Notes: generated from the sequence alone by a model not told the origin. A stretch of 64,000 nucleotides of DNA from Prolixibacteraceae bacterium (GCA_019163175.1 JAFLKN010000008.1:1-64000); one strand, 5' to 3'; counted from the stretch's first letter, positions 8,249 through 16,374 are shown. Numbers and translations are program-made.

Positions 8249-8854
8249 TTATCCCTTTTTCAAATTATCCTTACTACTTCCGCCTTTGGTAAACCCACCT
8301 TTTATCAGATAAGGCGTATCTGCAGGAACACGTTGAAAAGCATCCGCTGGACAAACCCTCGCGATGGAACAATCGTTGCAGTTTTTGCACAAATCGTGAC
8401 GCACTTGCAAATGCAGCGAACCGTTTCCGAAAGAAGTACAACCGGCAACACATTTGGCACAACCGATGCACAAATCTTCATCGATGACATATTCGAAATA
8501 TGGTTCTTCAATATACTGGCGTTTGATTGCCGCTGTCGGGCAAAGCTGATTCTCAGCGGCTGTAGTCCGGGCATTGGCATCGGGTTTCAAATAGCCCCCA
8601 CATAAATCGCAATAACCACACAAATCGTAGGCATGTACACATTTTACAGCAGATGGTGTCATCACACATTCATCGGCACAACGACCACACTGCACACATT
8701 TAAACGGATCGAGCTGCCACACCAGATCCTTCGAAGTCGATTTCAGGAGCGAAACACCAGCTACACCACCAAGCGAAACAGCAAGTGCCATCTGCATTCC
8801 GCTTCGCAGAAACCGACGTCGTTCGATGCTTTTGGGTTCTTTCTTATCGCTCAT
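8249..8854 (-). CDS. Tat-exported NapG-like ferredoxin (multiple 4Fe-4S)
   Basis: This 201-residue protein has a twin-arginine signal (IERRRFLRSGMQMALAVSL), so it is folded with its clusters and then exported or anchored on the periplasmic face. Four cysteine clusters are visible: CVQCGRCADEC, a CVHAYDLCGYCDLC/LCP set, CIGCAKCVAGC and CKNCNDCSIARVCP. This matches NapG-type periplasmic ferredoxins that accept electrons from NapH. The start overlaps the stop of the upstream small Tat gene by 11 bp, and the NapH-like gene follows 76 bp downstream, so the three are co-expressed. The substrate side of the pathway is unknown. The family assignment is firm; a specific Nap role is unlikely because no nitrate reductase is nearby. 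Confidence 0.88.
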   Translation of the reverse strand: MSDKKEPKSIERRRFLRSGMQMALAVSLGGVAGVSLLKSTSKDLVWQLDPFKCVQCGRCADECVMTPSAVKCVHAYDLCGYCDLCGGYLKPDANARTTAAENQLCPTAAIKRQYIEEPYFEYVIDEDLCIGCAKCVAGCTSFGNGSLHLQVRHDLCKNCNDCSIARVCPADAFQRVPADTPYLIKGGFTKGGSSKDNLKKG

Positions 8855-9062
8855 CTTCCTTGTATTTTTTAGCCTTATCCAGCGAACAAGCTGTTAGTTT
8901 CTGGCATTTTTTGCAAAATTGATTATCGGCACAACCCTCCAACTGAACACGGTTTTCGGCAAGCAGATAAGCCGAACCGCCGATCATAGCCGACAGAAAA
9001 GTAAGCTGTGCTGCTTTTCTGAAAAAGTCTCTCCGGTTGGTTTTATTATCATTCATTTTCAT
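8844..9062 (-). CDS. Small Tat-signal protein with four cysteines
   Basis: This 72-residue protein starts at an ATG (MKMNDNKTNRRDFF); the ORF track used an upstream TTG. It has a Tat signal (NRRDFFRKAAQLTFLSAMIG) followed by a short mature part with four cysteines (EGCADNQFCKKCQKLTACSL). Four cysteines in about 20 residues could hold one Fe-S cluster or a metal. The highly charged C-terminus (KKYKEDER) overlaps the start of the NapG-like gene by 11 bp, which indicates translational coupling. I do not recognise a named family. A small electron-transfer or assembly partner of the NapG/NapH-like pair is a reasonable inference from the Tat signal and position. Confidence 0.75.
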   Translation of the reverse strand: MKMNDNKTNRRDFFRKAAQLTFLSAMIGGSAYLLAENRVQLEGCADNQFCKKCQKLTACSLDKAKKYKEDER

Positions 9063-9084
9063 CTTTCTTTTCAAGGTTTTATCT

Positions 9085-9201
9085 ATTCCGTCCGAAATAT
9101 GGAATCGCCATTTTTAAAATTGTCACGCGGACGGGTTTTCGTTTCCTCCTAATTCCCCGGGGTTGAAACCCCGGGCTACCAATATTTCGCCCCGATGGGG
9201 T
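9085..9201. repeat. Composite dispersed repeat, copy 2 (117 bp)
   Basis: It shares with 6728-6844 the sequence ATTCCGTCCGAAA, then CGCGGACGGGTTTTC, a hairpin (CCCCGGGGTTGAAACCCCGGG), the linker CTACCAATATTTC and a terminal hairpin (GCCCCGATGGGGTG). It separates the NHL protein gene from the small Tat gene. The stems differ in sequence from copy 1 but remain paired, so the secondary structure appears to be conserved. Confidence 0.8.
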
Positions 9202-9249
9202 GATAAGATTCAATCAGGGTTCAAGTCTCCTTTCGTTTTTCCTTTTCCT

Positions 9250-10215
9250 CTATTCCTTTTTCTTTTCAAAAATACGTACCTGTTGCTTGGTGAAATCAAG
9301 GGCAATTACCCGGTGTTGCTTGTCGACTGCAATATCAGGTGCCAGTGATCCACTGAATGCATCGGGAGGAGCCACAACTCCAATGAATTGCCCGTGCTGA
9401 TCGTACAATTTAATCCGAGGCATTCCTTTTTCGCTAGTGATGAATGAATTATCTTCCAGAATTGCAAAATGCGCAGGATTACAGCAACCGCTAAATCCTT
9501 CAATTTTGAAACTGGTTAGGCCCCATGATGTCCGCAGCGAGCCATCCTCATTATAATTTTCGAATACATGACGACCTGTATTTGCTGCCCATAAAAAGCC
9601 ATTATCGTCAATCGCCACATCGAAATACGGACTTGGGATCACAAATCCGGATATCCCTTTTTGGTCATTCTGCTCTCCAATTTTCTGAACAATTTGACCA
9701 TTGGTATTGCACTGATAGACAATCCGATTTCCGGCATCGGCCACGTAAATATTTTCGCCGGAAACAGCCAGCGAAGTGAATAATGCCCGGTCACCAAAAG
9801 AATTCCAGCGTTTAACCAGTGTGCCATTTTGATCATACATCACAACATAATCGCTTATCCCGATCCAAATCTGGCGATTTTCATCAATAGCCACGCAGGA
9901 CACGGTGTCAATCAATTGTTTACTGAAGATTTGCTTCCCTGAATAATCGAATTTCAGCAAATGATTGTCGGTAGCTACTACAATTGTAGAATCTGATACT
10001 GCAACTCCAGCCCAATCGTGAACTTTAACCGGGAAATGAGTCTTTTCGAAATACAGAATCTTCGTGGAATCTACTTTTCGATATTCATCGATATTATATT
10101 CATATGGATTTTCGATGTTTTTACCGGCTTTCTTTCCAATAAAATCCTTGCCAATAATGACGACAATGGCCACAGCCAAAACGATCAGCACAATATTTAC
10201 CAGTTTCCGGTTCAT
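9250..10215 (-). CDS. NHL-type beta-propeller protein with N-terminal membrane anchor
   Basis: This 321-residue protein has an N-terminal transmembrane or uncleaved signal helix (LVNIVLIVLAVAIVVIIG) followed by NHL/six-bladed-propeller repeats such as VAIDENRQIWIGI, LAVSGENIYVADAGNRIV and VAIDDNGFLWAANTGRHV. A vicinal cysteine pair occurs in a late blade (FSGCCNPAHFAI) and could be redox-active or bind metal. The start is the ATG at 10215, which removes an overlap with the upstream propeller gene and leaves a 5-bp gap. It lies inside the redox array, so it may be a scaffold or sensor in the periplasm. No enzymatic motif was recognised and no substrate is proposed. Confidence 0.78.
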   Translation of the reverse strand: MNRKLVNIVLIVLAVAIVVIIGKDFIGKKAGKNIENPYEYNIDEYRKVDSTKILYFEKTHFPVKVHDWAGVAVSDSTIVVATDNHLLKFDYSGKQIFSKQLIDTVSCVAIDENRQIWIGISDYVVMYDQNGTLVKRWNSFGDRALFTSLAVSGENIYVADAGNRIVYQCNTNGQIVQKIGEQNDQKGISGFVIPSPYFDVAIDDNGFLWAANTGRHVFENYNEDGSLRTSWGLTSFKIEGFSGCCNPAHFAILEDNSFITSEKGMPRIKLYDQHGQFIGVVAPPDAFSGSLAPDIAVDKQHRVIALDFTKQQVRIFEKKKE

Positions 10216-10220
10216 AGCTT

Positions 10221-11639
10221 TTAATTTACTTTCACACAATACATCTTTTTCGCATCACGCAACATTAAAAATCCATCGGCCAATGCCATTGGACCCCAGG
10301 CGTCTTCACCATCAAACAGCTTTTTCTGTGCTATCTGAATGTACTTTTTTGTGTCGGGTTTAATCATAGTCAGCGTACCGTCGTCGCTCAGCACAAATAG
10401 TTTATTATCAGCAATCAGGTATGGGCCAAGTCCAAAACGGCCATCCTTTCCTGAAGTCCAGATTACCTTAGTGACATCCGCCGGATCGACGCAAATCAAC
10501 TGATTGCGCAATGGGCCGGCGTCTTTGGGTTCAATGGCGAGCATCTTTCCGTCCCAAATTACAGGAGTTTGCTGTTCGCAAGCCATCCCTTCCTTCGGGA
10601 GGTATTGTTTCAAAACCTCAACTTTATATTCTGCTCCTGAAGGAGTTACCTGAATCATCATACTTCCGGCGCCATAACCAGCCGTTAGAAACACTTTTCC
10701 ATCCGGAAAACAAACCGGTGCCGGAGCCACAACCGCATGATTCCAGGCTGTTGATTGCCAAAGAATTTTACCTTCGTCGGCACCTTCGGCAGAAACGGCC
10801 AGAACGGCTCCAACCGCGCTGTACACATACATTTTCTTGCCATTCAGTGTCCAAGGCATAATCGATGAATGCGACATTTTAATTCCGCCCGGATTAGGCG
10901 TTTCCCACAAAACTTTGCCTGTAGCCATATCAACCGCAATCATTACTGAAGTTCCACCCGGAGCCAAAATTGCTTTATTACCATCGATCATCGGGCATTG
11001 ACCAGTAAACCACAAAGGCACTTCGGTCTGATATTTCAGAACCATGTCGAGACCCCAAACTAAGTCGCCGCTTTCGCGCTTTACACACATCACATGACAA
11101 CGTGGGCCTATCGTGAGAATGTATTCCGGATTAATGGCCGGAACCGTGCGCGACATTCCATGATTTCGTTTGACACTCAATTTATAGGATCGTCTCCAAA
11201 GCTCTTTGCCATCTTCGAGTGAAAAACATCGCAGGGCATCTTCGCGTTTGACCTCGTCATAATCCATCACATATACTTTTCCTTCGTAAATGGCTGGCCC
11301 GGCATGACCTTCACCCAGCTCAACCGACCATTTAATTTCAGGATCGTTGCCTGCCCAACTGTTTTTTAGGGGGCCGGTATTCTTTACAATATTGTCGTAA
11401 TCAGCACCACGGAAACGAGTCCATGTTCCTTTTAAGCTGGAAGTTGTAGTTCCGAAGGATTCGAATTTTTCGCCAATATTAACCACCTGAACAGAAGCAG
11501 AATCAGCACCCCCGCGGTTATCCGCTCCTGGAATACTTTCAGCAAACTGGCTGGTTGGGTCTTTCATCAGCCACCAGAAAAAGAGGAGCAACAAAATTGC
11601 ACCGATGCCCAACAAGATATATTTGATGTTCTTTTCCAA
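10221..11639 (-). CDS. PQQ-like beta-propeller protein, membrane-anchored
   Basis: This 472-residue protein has an N-terminal membrane helix (YILLGIGAILLLLFFWWLM) and a PQQ_2/YncE-like propeller that begins near residue 75 (TWTRFRGADYDNI). Repeated blade motifs include VYVMDYDEVKREDALRCFSL, MIAVDMATGKVLWETPNPGG and a closing MYCVKVN. The start is TTG: the upstream in-frame codons reach a stop within 15 nt, an AAAAAGAGAAA stretch precedes it, and the next in-frame Met lies inside the membrane helix. It is separated from the NHL gene by 5 bp. It is probably a periplasmic scaffold or quinoprotein-like enzyme, but no cofactor ligands were identified. Confidence 0.8.
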   Translation of the reverse strand: MEKNIKYILLGIGAILLLLFFWWLMKDPTSQFAESIPGADNRGGADSASVQVVNIGEKFESFGTTTSSLKGTWTRFRGADYDNIVKNTGPLKNSWAGNDPEIKWSVELGEGHAGPAIYEGKVYVMDYDEVKREDALRCFSLEDGKELWRRSYKLSVKRNHGMSRTVPAINPEYILTIGPRCHVMCVKRESGDLVWGLDMVLKYQTEVPLWFTGQCPMIDGNKAILAPGGTSVMIAVDMATGKVLWETPNPGGIKMSHSSIMPWTLNGKKMYVYSAVGAVLAVSAEGADEGKILWQSTAWNHAVVAPAPVCFPDGKVFLTAGYGAGSMMIQVTPSGAEYKVEVLKQYLPKEGMACEQQTPVIWDGKMLAIEPKDAGPLRNQLICVDPADVTKVIWTSGKDGRFGLGPYLIADNKLFVLSDDGTLTMIKPDTKKYIQIAQKKLFDGEDAWGPMALADGFLMLRDAKKMYCVKVN

Positions 11640-11719
11640 GATTTCTCTTTTTATTTTTAGTACAATGTTCGTTCACTAAAGTTAACAGCAAAAAATATTA
11701 CTTCGATCAACGCTAAAAA

Positions 11720-12964
11720 CTAATTTTTAAGCTTGTAAACCATTAAACTTTCGCCATGACGGACAAACAGCTTACCATTATAAATTGAAGGATGCGCCCA
11801 ATGAGGTCCTGAACCTTTTTGTATTTTGAGGGAGCTAACCAATTCAAATTTTTCCGGATTCGGTTTTACCAACCCAATATTTCCGGATTTATCTTCGTAA
11901 CAATAAAGCATTCCGTCGGCTGAAATGATAGAGCCTTTAGTGAACCACTTGGTTTCCCAATTGGTTTTGCCTGTCTCCCAGTTAACAGAAGCCCAGTTCC
12001 CATTGGCATTGTCAATCATAGTTGAAGCATAAATATTTCCATCAATCAACACCAATCCTCCAATATGGGTATCAAGAATATCGCTTTGCCATTTCAGCTG
12101 AATTGAACGGCCATCTTCGGCGAGACTAAACATGGAACCTTTCTGTTCGTTGCCATAAGTTACAAATAGTTTTCCGTTGCTATACAAAGAAATATTGGCT
12201 GACTCACCTTTCCCTTTGTGATCACCGTGGTATTGACTCAGATTGTAAGTCCATAAAATTTGCCCATTACTCACATCAACACCAACAAGATCTTCAGAAG
12301 TTTGAACAAGTACAATCCGAAGTCCGCTTCGTTCGATAAGAGATGCTGAAGCATAGGCTTTCTCTCCACCTACACTTTTTGATTTCCATATTAACTCGCC
12401 ATTTTGTTTATTCAAAGCAACCAGTGTTGTTTCGTCGCCACCGGTTACATACAAAACCTTGTTATCAGCCAGCAATGCCGACTCCACTACACCAAACCAC
12501 ATGTGCTTTCCACTGAATTCAATGTGTGGATTTTTCGACCAAACAATAGCCCCATTTGTGGCATTCATGCAAACCAGATCGCCAGTACCGCCAACAAGGT
12601 AAATCCTATTGTTTTCGATGGTTGGTGTACAACGTGAGCCAGGGTAAGTTTTATTCCATGCCTTGCTGTAATCCTTTTTCCAGACTAAGTTTCCCTTGAG
12701 ATCAATTGCTGAAATAAAATTTACACTATCGTGTGTGCCTGTCACATAAATAACATCGTGATAAAGAACTGGTGATGAATAACCTTCACCAAGTCCATCA
12801 ACTTCAAGTATAATTTTAGGACCATTTTCAGGCCATACAGTCAAAAGACCCTTTTCTGGATAAATACCTGAACGATTTAGGCCCCGCCACTCAACCAAAT
12901 CCTGAGAAAACAGGTTACCTGAAAGAAGAACTGTAAGCAACAAGCTTATGAATAATCTCATCAT
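11720..12964 (-). CDS. Secreted PQQ-like beta-propeller protein, paralogue A
   Basis: This 414-residue protein has a cleavable signal peptide (MMRLFISLLLTVLLSGNLFS) and then the family entry motif WRGLNRSGIYPEKGLL with WPENGP and GEGYSSPV. Further blades include LVCMNATNGAIVWSKN and LVALNKQNGELIWKSKSVGG, and it closes with GPHWAHPSIYNGKLFVRHG. It is a full-length paralogue of the next two propellers upstream, with the same order of motifs. The family is annotated only as PQQ-binding-like or BamB-like; it lacks the BamB lipobox and bam context. The gap to its upstream paralogue is 16 bp, so it is co-transcribed. A periplasmic role in the redox array is inferred. Confidence 0.85.
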   Translation of the reverse strand: MMRLFISLLLTVLLSGNLFSQDLVEWRGLNRSGIYPEKGLLTVWPENGPKIILEVDGLGEGYSSPVLYHDVIYVTGTHDSVNFISAIDLKGNLVWKKDYSKAWNKTYPGSRCTPTIENNRIYLVGGTGDLVCMNATNGAIVWSKNPHIEFSGKHMWFGVVESALLADNKVLYVTGGDETTLVALNKQNGELIWKSKSVGGEKAYASASLIERSGLRIVLVQTSEDLVGVDVSNGQILWTYNLSQYHGDHKGKGESANISLYSNGKLFVTYGNEQKGSMFSLAEDGRSIQLKWQSDILDTHIGGLVLIDGNIYASTMIDNANGNWASVNWETGKTNWETKWFTKGSIISADGMLYCYEDKSGNIGLVKPNPEKFELVSSLKIQKGSGPHWAHPSIYNGKLFVRHGESLMVYKLKN

Positions 12965-12980
12965 CGAATTACTGTATTAA

Positions 12981-14219
12981 CTATGCTTTGATAGTATAGA
13001 CAAACAAAACATCGCCGTGACGTAAATACAGCTTGCCGTTTGCAATAAATGGATGCGACCAGAACGGACCATTTCCTCCCTGCAATTTGAAAGAACTGAC
13101 CATGTCAAAACTATTTTGATCGGGTTTCACCAAAGCTACAGTTCCTGTTTTTTCTTCCAGAATATAAAACAAGCCATCAGCATAAACCAGCGCACCTTTT
13201 GTAAGCCATTCCGTTTCGTATTTTATATCTCCTGAATTCCAATCCATGCAAACCCACTTGCCTTTGCTGTTGCTTTGCCAGTTTGAACCGTAAATGTTAC
13301 CATCCAATTCAATCAAACCGTGGTGATGGTTGTCCAGAGTCATATTGCTCCATTTTTCGGTGGCCGATTTTCCGTCTTCGCTCATGGTTACCATCACATT
13401 CCGGTAATCGTAACCCATCGAAATAAAAATATCACGTCCTTTAACAACAGGTGTGTTAGCCCATATCAAACCTGGCTGATCCCATTTGGCACCATCCCAG
13501 TATTTGAAAGTCCAAACAACTTTCCCGGTAACCGGTTCGAGGGCTATCAGATTGGTTCCGGTTGCAGCTAAAATATATCTGAATTGATTGTACTCGTATA
13601 TGATTGGCGATACATAGCAACGTGGGCCACCAACCGATTCGCTTTGCCAAACCAGTTTTCCGGTCATTTTATCGAAAGCGACGACCGAAGTTTTTGCTCC
13701 GCCTGGAGTACAAATCACTTTATCGTCCACAATCAGCGGCGATTCTGAAACTCCCCAAATGTGCCAGTCAGCACTAAAATCTTTATCAACATTCACTTTC
13801 CAACGAATAGCACCATCCGAAACATTCAGACAAACCAGTTCGCCTGTTCCACTGATAATGTAAACACGATCGTCTTCGATAGTAGGAGTGCTGCGTGTAT
13901 CGGGAAATGATTTCACCCATGAACGGCCATAAGCCACTTTCCATTTGATCTGACCTTCGGGAGTGATACACGAAAGGTAATCGAGCGTATCAATCATTCC
14001 TGTTGCAAAAATAAACTTATCAGTTGCCACTACCGAAGAATATCCTTTGCCTATTCCTTCAACTTTCAATAGTAATTCAGGACCGGCATCCGGCCATTTC
14101 TTTAGTAATCCGGTATCGGTAAATTTACCATCGCGGTTCGCACCGCGCCATTGTGACGGTTGTGCTGCAACGATTAAAACAAGTAAGAAGAATGTAATTG
14201 ATAGATTTATCTGTTTCAT
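12981..14219 (-). CDS. Secreted PQQ-like beta-propeller protein, paralogue B
   Basis: This 412-residue protein has a signal peptide (MKQINLSITFFLLVLIVAAQ) immediately followed by the motif WRGANRDGKFTDTGLLKKW. Blades include LVCLNVSDGAIRWKVN, VVAFDKMTGKLVWQSESVGG and LIALEPVTGKVVWTFKYW, with the terminal motif GPFWSHPFIANGKLYLRHG. It aligns along its whole length with the genes at 11720-12964 and 14871-16085, so the three are tandem duplicates that have diverged. Mature proteins of this size would form one eight-bladed propeller with no extra catalytic domain. Ligand and reaction are unknown. Confidence 0.85.
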   Translation of the reverse strand: MKQINLSITFFLLVLIVAAQPSQWRGANRDGKFTDTGLLKKWPDAGPELLLKVEGIGKGYSSVVATDKFIFATGMIDTLDYLSCITPEGQIKWKVAYGRSWVKSFPDTRSTPTIEDDRVYIISGTGELVCLNVSDGAIRWKVNVDKDFSADWHIWGVSESPLIVDDKVICTPGGAKTSVVAFDKMTGKLVWQSESVGGPRCYVSPIIYEYNQFRYILAATGTNLIALEPVTGKVVWTFKYWDGAKWDQPGLIWANTPVVKGRDIFISMGYDYRNVMVTMSEDGKSATEKWSNMTLDNHHHGLIELDGNIYGSNWQSNSKGKWVCMDWNSGDIKYETEWLTKGALVYADGLFYILEEKTGTVALVKPDQNSFDMVSSFKLQGGNGPFWSHPFIANGKLYLRHGDVLFVYTIKA

Positions 14220-14278
14220 ATTTTAGTTGGTTGTTTTTTCAAATCCTTCAGGTATTATTTTCTGAAAGCTTGTTGATT

Positions 14279-14860
14279 CTATTTACTAATTTCCAGAGCC
14301 TTTAATAGGTTTTCAGTTGTAATTACAGTGGCAAATTCGTCCATTAGACTGGCAATTGCAGTTTCATGAATAATTTCGGCTGAATATAGTTGTCCTTTTG
14401 TGCCTTTCTTGCAAAAAGTTGCAGTTGCATCTTCAACCAAGAAAGTATCAAATCCAAAATTTCCTGCCATTCTAGTGGTGGTCGAAACGCAATGATCGGT
14501 GGTTAAACCTATAATTACAAGTTTTGTGATATTCGTGAATTCAAGTCTCTCTTTCAGATCAGTTCCTATAAAAGCACTGTTTACATTTTTTTTGATAATG
14601 ACTTCCCCTTCAATTGGCTCTACAATGTCCTTAAACTCATTTCCGGGTTGACCTTCGGCAAGTCTCGAATTTGGATTTGAAGAGCAATGTTTCGCATGAA
14701 AGACCGGTAATCCCATTTTTCGCCAAAATGCCAGCAATTTACCGGCATTCTGTTCAGCTTCAGGATTATTTCTATCACCGCCCCAATAGTTTATGTCATC
14801 GAAACCCTTTTGGATATCAATGAGAATGAGTGCCGGATTATCATTTACTGAAATGCTCAT
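14279..14860 (-). CDS. Isochorismatase-like cysteine hydrolase
   Basis: This 193-residue member of the isochorismatase/nicotinamidase fold has the catalytic triad visible: Asp in ALILIDIQKGF, Lys in IIKKNVNSAF and Cys in LTTDHCVSTTTRMA. The cis-peptide-forming segment also lies in that region. Such enzymes hydrolyse amides or vinyl ethers (nicotinamide, isochorismate, carbamoylsarcosine); the substrate cannot be fixed from sequence. The start was moved to the ATG at 14860 (MSISVNDNPAL), which leaves a 10-bp gap to the upstream propeller gene instead of an overlap. It has no signal peptide, so it is a cytoplasmic protein among exported ones. Its presence inside the propeller array is unexplained. 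Confidence 0.85.
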   Translation of the reverse strand: MSISVNDNPALILIDIQKGFDDINYWGGDRNNPEAEQNAGKLLAFWRKMGLPVFHAKHCSSNPNSRLAEGQPGNEFKDIVEPIEGEVIIKKNVNSAFIGTDLKERLEFTNITKLVIIGLTTDHCVSTTTRMAGNFGFDTFLVEDATATFCKKGTKGQLYSAEIIHETAIASLMDEFATVITTENLLKALEISK

Positions 14861-14870
14861 TTTCAATTTT

Positions 14871-16085
14871 TTATTGCGAAATTTTATAGGCAATCAATGT
14901 ATTTCCGTGACGCACATAAAGCACACCCTTATCGATTACCGGATGTGCCCAATGTTGTTCTGAACCAAGAGTTACTTTTGTTTTGCTGATTACTTTTAAT
15001 CCTGAAGGGAAAGCATTTGCCATAAATAAATCTCCCTTTTCAGAATAGCCAATCAAGGTTTTATTTGCAGCAATAGTTACACCTTTGGCAACTTCGGTAG
15101 ACGAATATTCCTGTTTACCTGTATTCCAGTTTATACATTGCCAGCTACGGCCATTATCGCCCGAGCCATACATAAAACCGTCAATCAAAACAGCACCACC
15201 CATGCGGCTATCGAAGCTTTTGATGTCCCATTCCTTAGTTACCGAGCTTCCATCAGCACTCAGTTTAAGCTTTTCTCCCCCCTGGCCATATCCGCTGAAA
15301 ACAAATAAGCCACCATCACTGTATATTGGGGTGTTGGGATGAACTGCCCACTGATTTGGATGTTCGAAACTCCAAAGTAATTTTCCACTTGTGGCATCTA
15401 TTCCCAAAACATGGCCAGCAGTATGAGTTACCAACAGCTGACGAGCAGGTAATTTGATCAGAATTGGAGAGCAATAAGCTGATAATTCACCTAATCCGGG
15501 ACAATTCCAGATGGTCTCTCCGGTTAAACGATTCAATGCCATTACATTATTGGTTTTTCCACCGGGAGTACAAAATAGCTTATCACCATCAATCAGCAAA
15601 GATTCGGTATATCCCCATGTAATGTTGATTCCATCCATTTGTGTCAGAAAATCCTTTTCCCAAACAGGTTTTCCGGTTTTCAGATCGAGGCAGGTTAGTT
15701 TTCCATGACCTGTTATTAGATAAGCCAGATCGCCAACAATTGTCGGGGTTGAGCGCGTTCCCGGGAAACTTGCATCAAACTCTTTTCCATAAGTAAACTG
15801 CTGAAGTTGTTTGCCATTCTGATCAAGCACAAATAATACGGCTTGTCCATCAACCATCCCGTTGATGTATATTCTATCGTTGGCAAATGCAGGTGACGAA
15901 AAGCCTTGTCCCAATTTATCAAAGGTCCAAATAACAAGAGGGCCTTCGGCTGGCCATTCTGGCAAAAGTTTATCAACGTTGTAAATTCCGGTAGAATTGG
16001 CTCCACGCCATTTGGTTGCTTCCTGTGCATTAGACTCAAGGAAAAGGCAGGCAAATAAAATTACAAATACAGATAATAGTTTCAT
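14871..16085 (-). CDS. Secreted PQQ-like beta-propeller protein, paralogue C (first gene of the array)
   Basis: This 404-residue protein has a signal peptide (MKLLSVFVILFACLFLESNA) followed by TKWRGANSTGIYNVDKLL, WPAEGP and GQGFSSPAF. Blades include LTCLDLKTGKPVWEKD, VMALNRLTGETIWNCP and VLGIDATSGKLLWSFEHPNQ. It ends with EQHWAHPVIDKGVLYVRHG. It is the promoter-proximal gene of the ten-gene array that runs to 4823, and the leader upstream has two inverted repeats. It shares the family architecture of paralogues A and B. No PQQ ligands or disulfide ring were identified. Confidence 0.85.
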   Translation of the reverse strand: MKLLSVFVILFACLFLESNAQEATKWRGANSTGIYNVDKLLPEWPAEGPLVIWTFDKLGQGFSSPAFANDRIYINGMVDGQAVLFVLDQNGKQLQQFTYGKEFDASFPGTRSTPTIVGDLAYLITGHGKLTCLDLKTGKPVWEKDFLTQMDGINITWGYTESLLIDGDKLFCTPGGKTNNVMALNRLTGETIWNCPGLGELSAYCSPILIKLPARQLLVTHTAGHVLGIDATSGKLLWSFEHPNQWAVHPNTPIYSDGGLFVFSGYGQGGEKLKLSADGSSVTKEWDIKSFDSRMGGAVLIDGFMYGSGDNGRSWQCINWNTGKQEYSSTEVAKGVTIAANKTLIGYSEKGDLFMANAFPSGLKVISKTKVTLGSEQHWAHPVIDKGVLYVRHGNTLIAYKISQ

Positions 16086-16114
16086 AGGTTCAGCTTAAAA
16101 TGATTTTCGTAAAA

Positions 16115-16193
16115 GTATTAAGGATCGATCAGTAATACAACACGATACAATATTTAATCGTGTTCTAAATAATAAGATTCATTAACAAATTTA
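16115..16193 (-). promoter_or_regulatory. Leader of the propeller/ferredoxin array: -7 box and two inverted repeats
   Basis: Reading the minus strand toward the first propeller gene there is a TAAATTTG box (16186-16193) that fits the Bacteroidota TAnnTTTG -7 element. No good TTTG -33 box was found at the usual spacing. Downstream lies a 7-bp inverted repeat (ACACGAT/ATCGTGT, 16140-16163), then a 24-bp imperfect palindrome with arms GTATTA/TAATAC around GATCGATC (16115-16138). Either repeat could be an operator or a leader hairpin. The rest of the 331-bp gap shows no gene. Confidence 0.4.
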
Positions 16194-16339
16194 CAACTAA
16201 CAGGTCAAGCGTATTCTGCTGATTAACTGACATTTGAATAGTCAATTTTTTATGATCCAATTTTTGACTTAAAAAAAATTAAAAACTATCTGGTTATTCA
16301 AGTGAAATATGATCAAAAGAAAAGGTGAGGTTAAGGCAT

Positions 16340-16374
16340 AAAAAAAAACAGGTGCGAATCAATCACGTACCTGT
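16340..16374 (-). terminator. Rho-independent terminator of the receiver-domain gene
   Basis: In minus-strand sense, a stem ACAGGT...ACCTGT with inner pairing (CG/CG) around GATTGATT is followed directly by a run of T. It lies about 40 bp after the stop of the receiver-domain gene at 16417. Confidence 0.8.

Noticed and set aside
4823-16085. Interpretation as a methanol/alcohol dehydrogenase (quinoprotein) cluster
   Set aside because: No vicinal disulfide, calcium-ligand motif, cytochrome c or PQQ biosynthesis gene was seen; the propeller fold alone does not show PQQ use.
4823-16085. Interpretation as BamB outer-membrane assembly factors
   Set aside because: The genes lack the BamB lipobox and bam context and occur in five diverged copies with ferredoxin partners.
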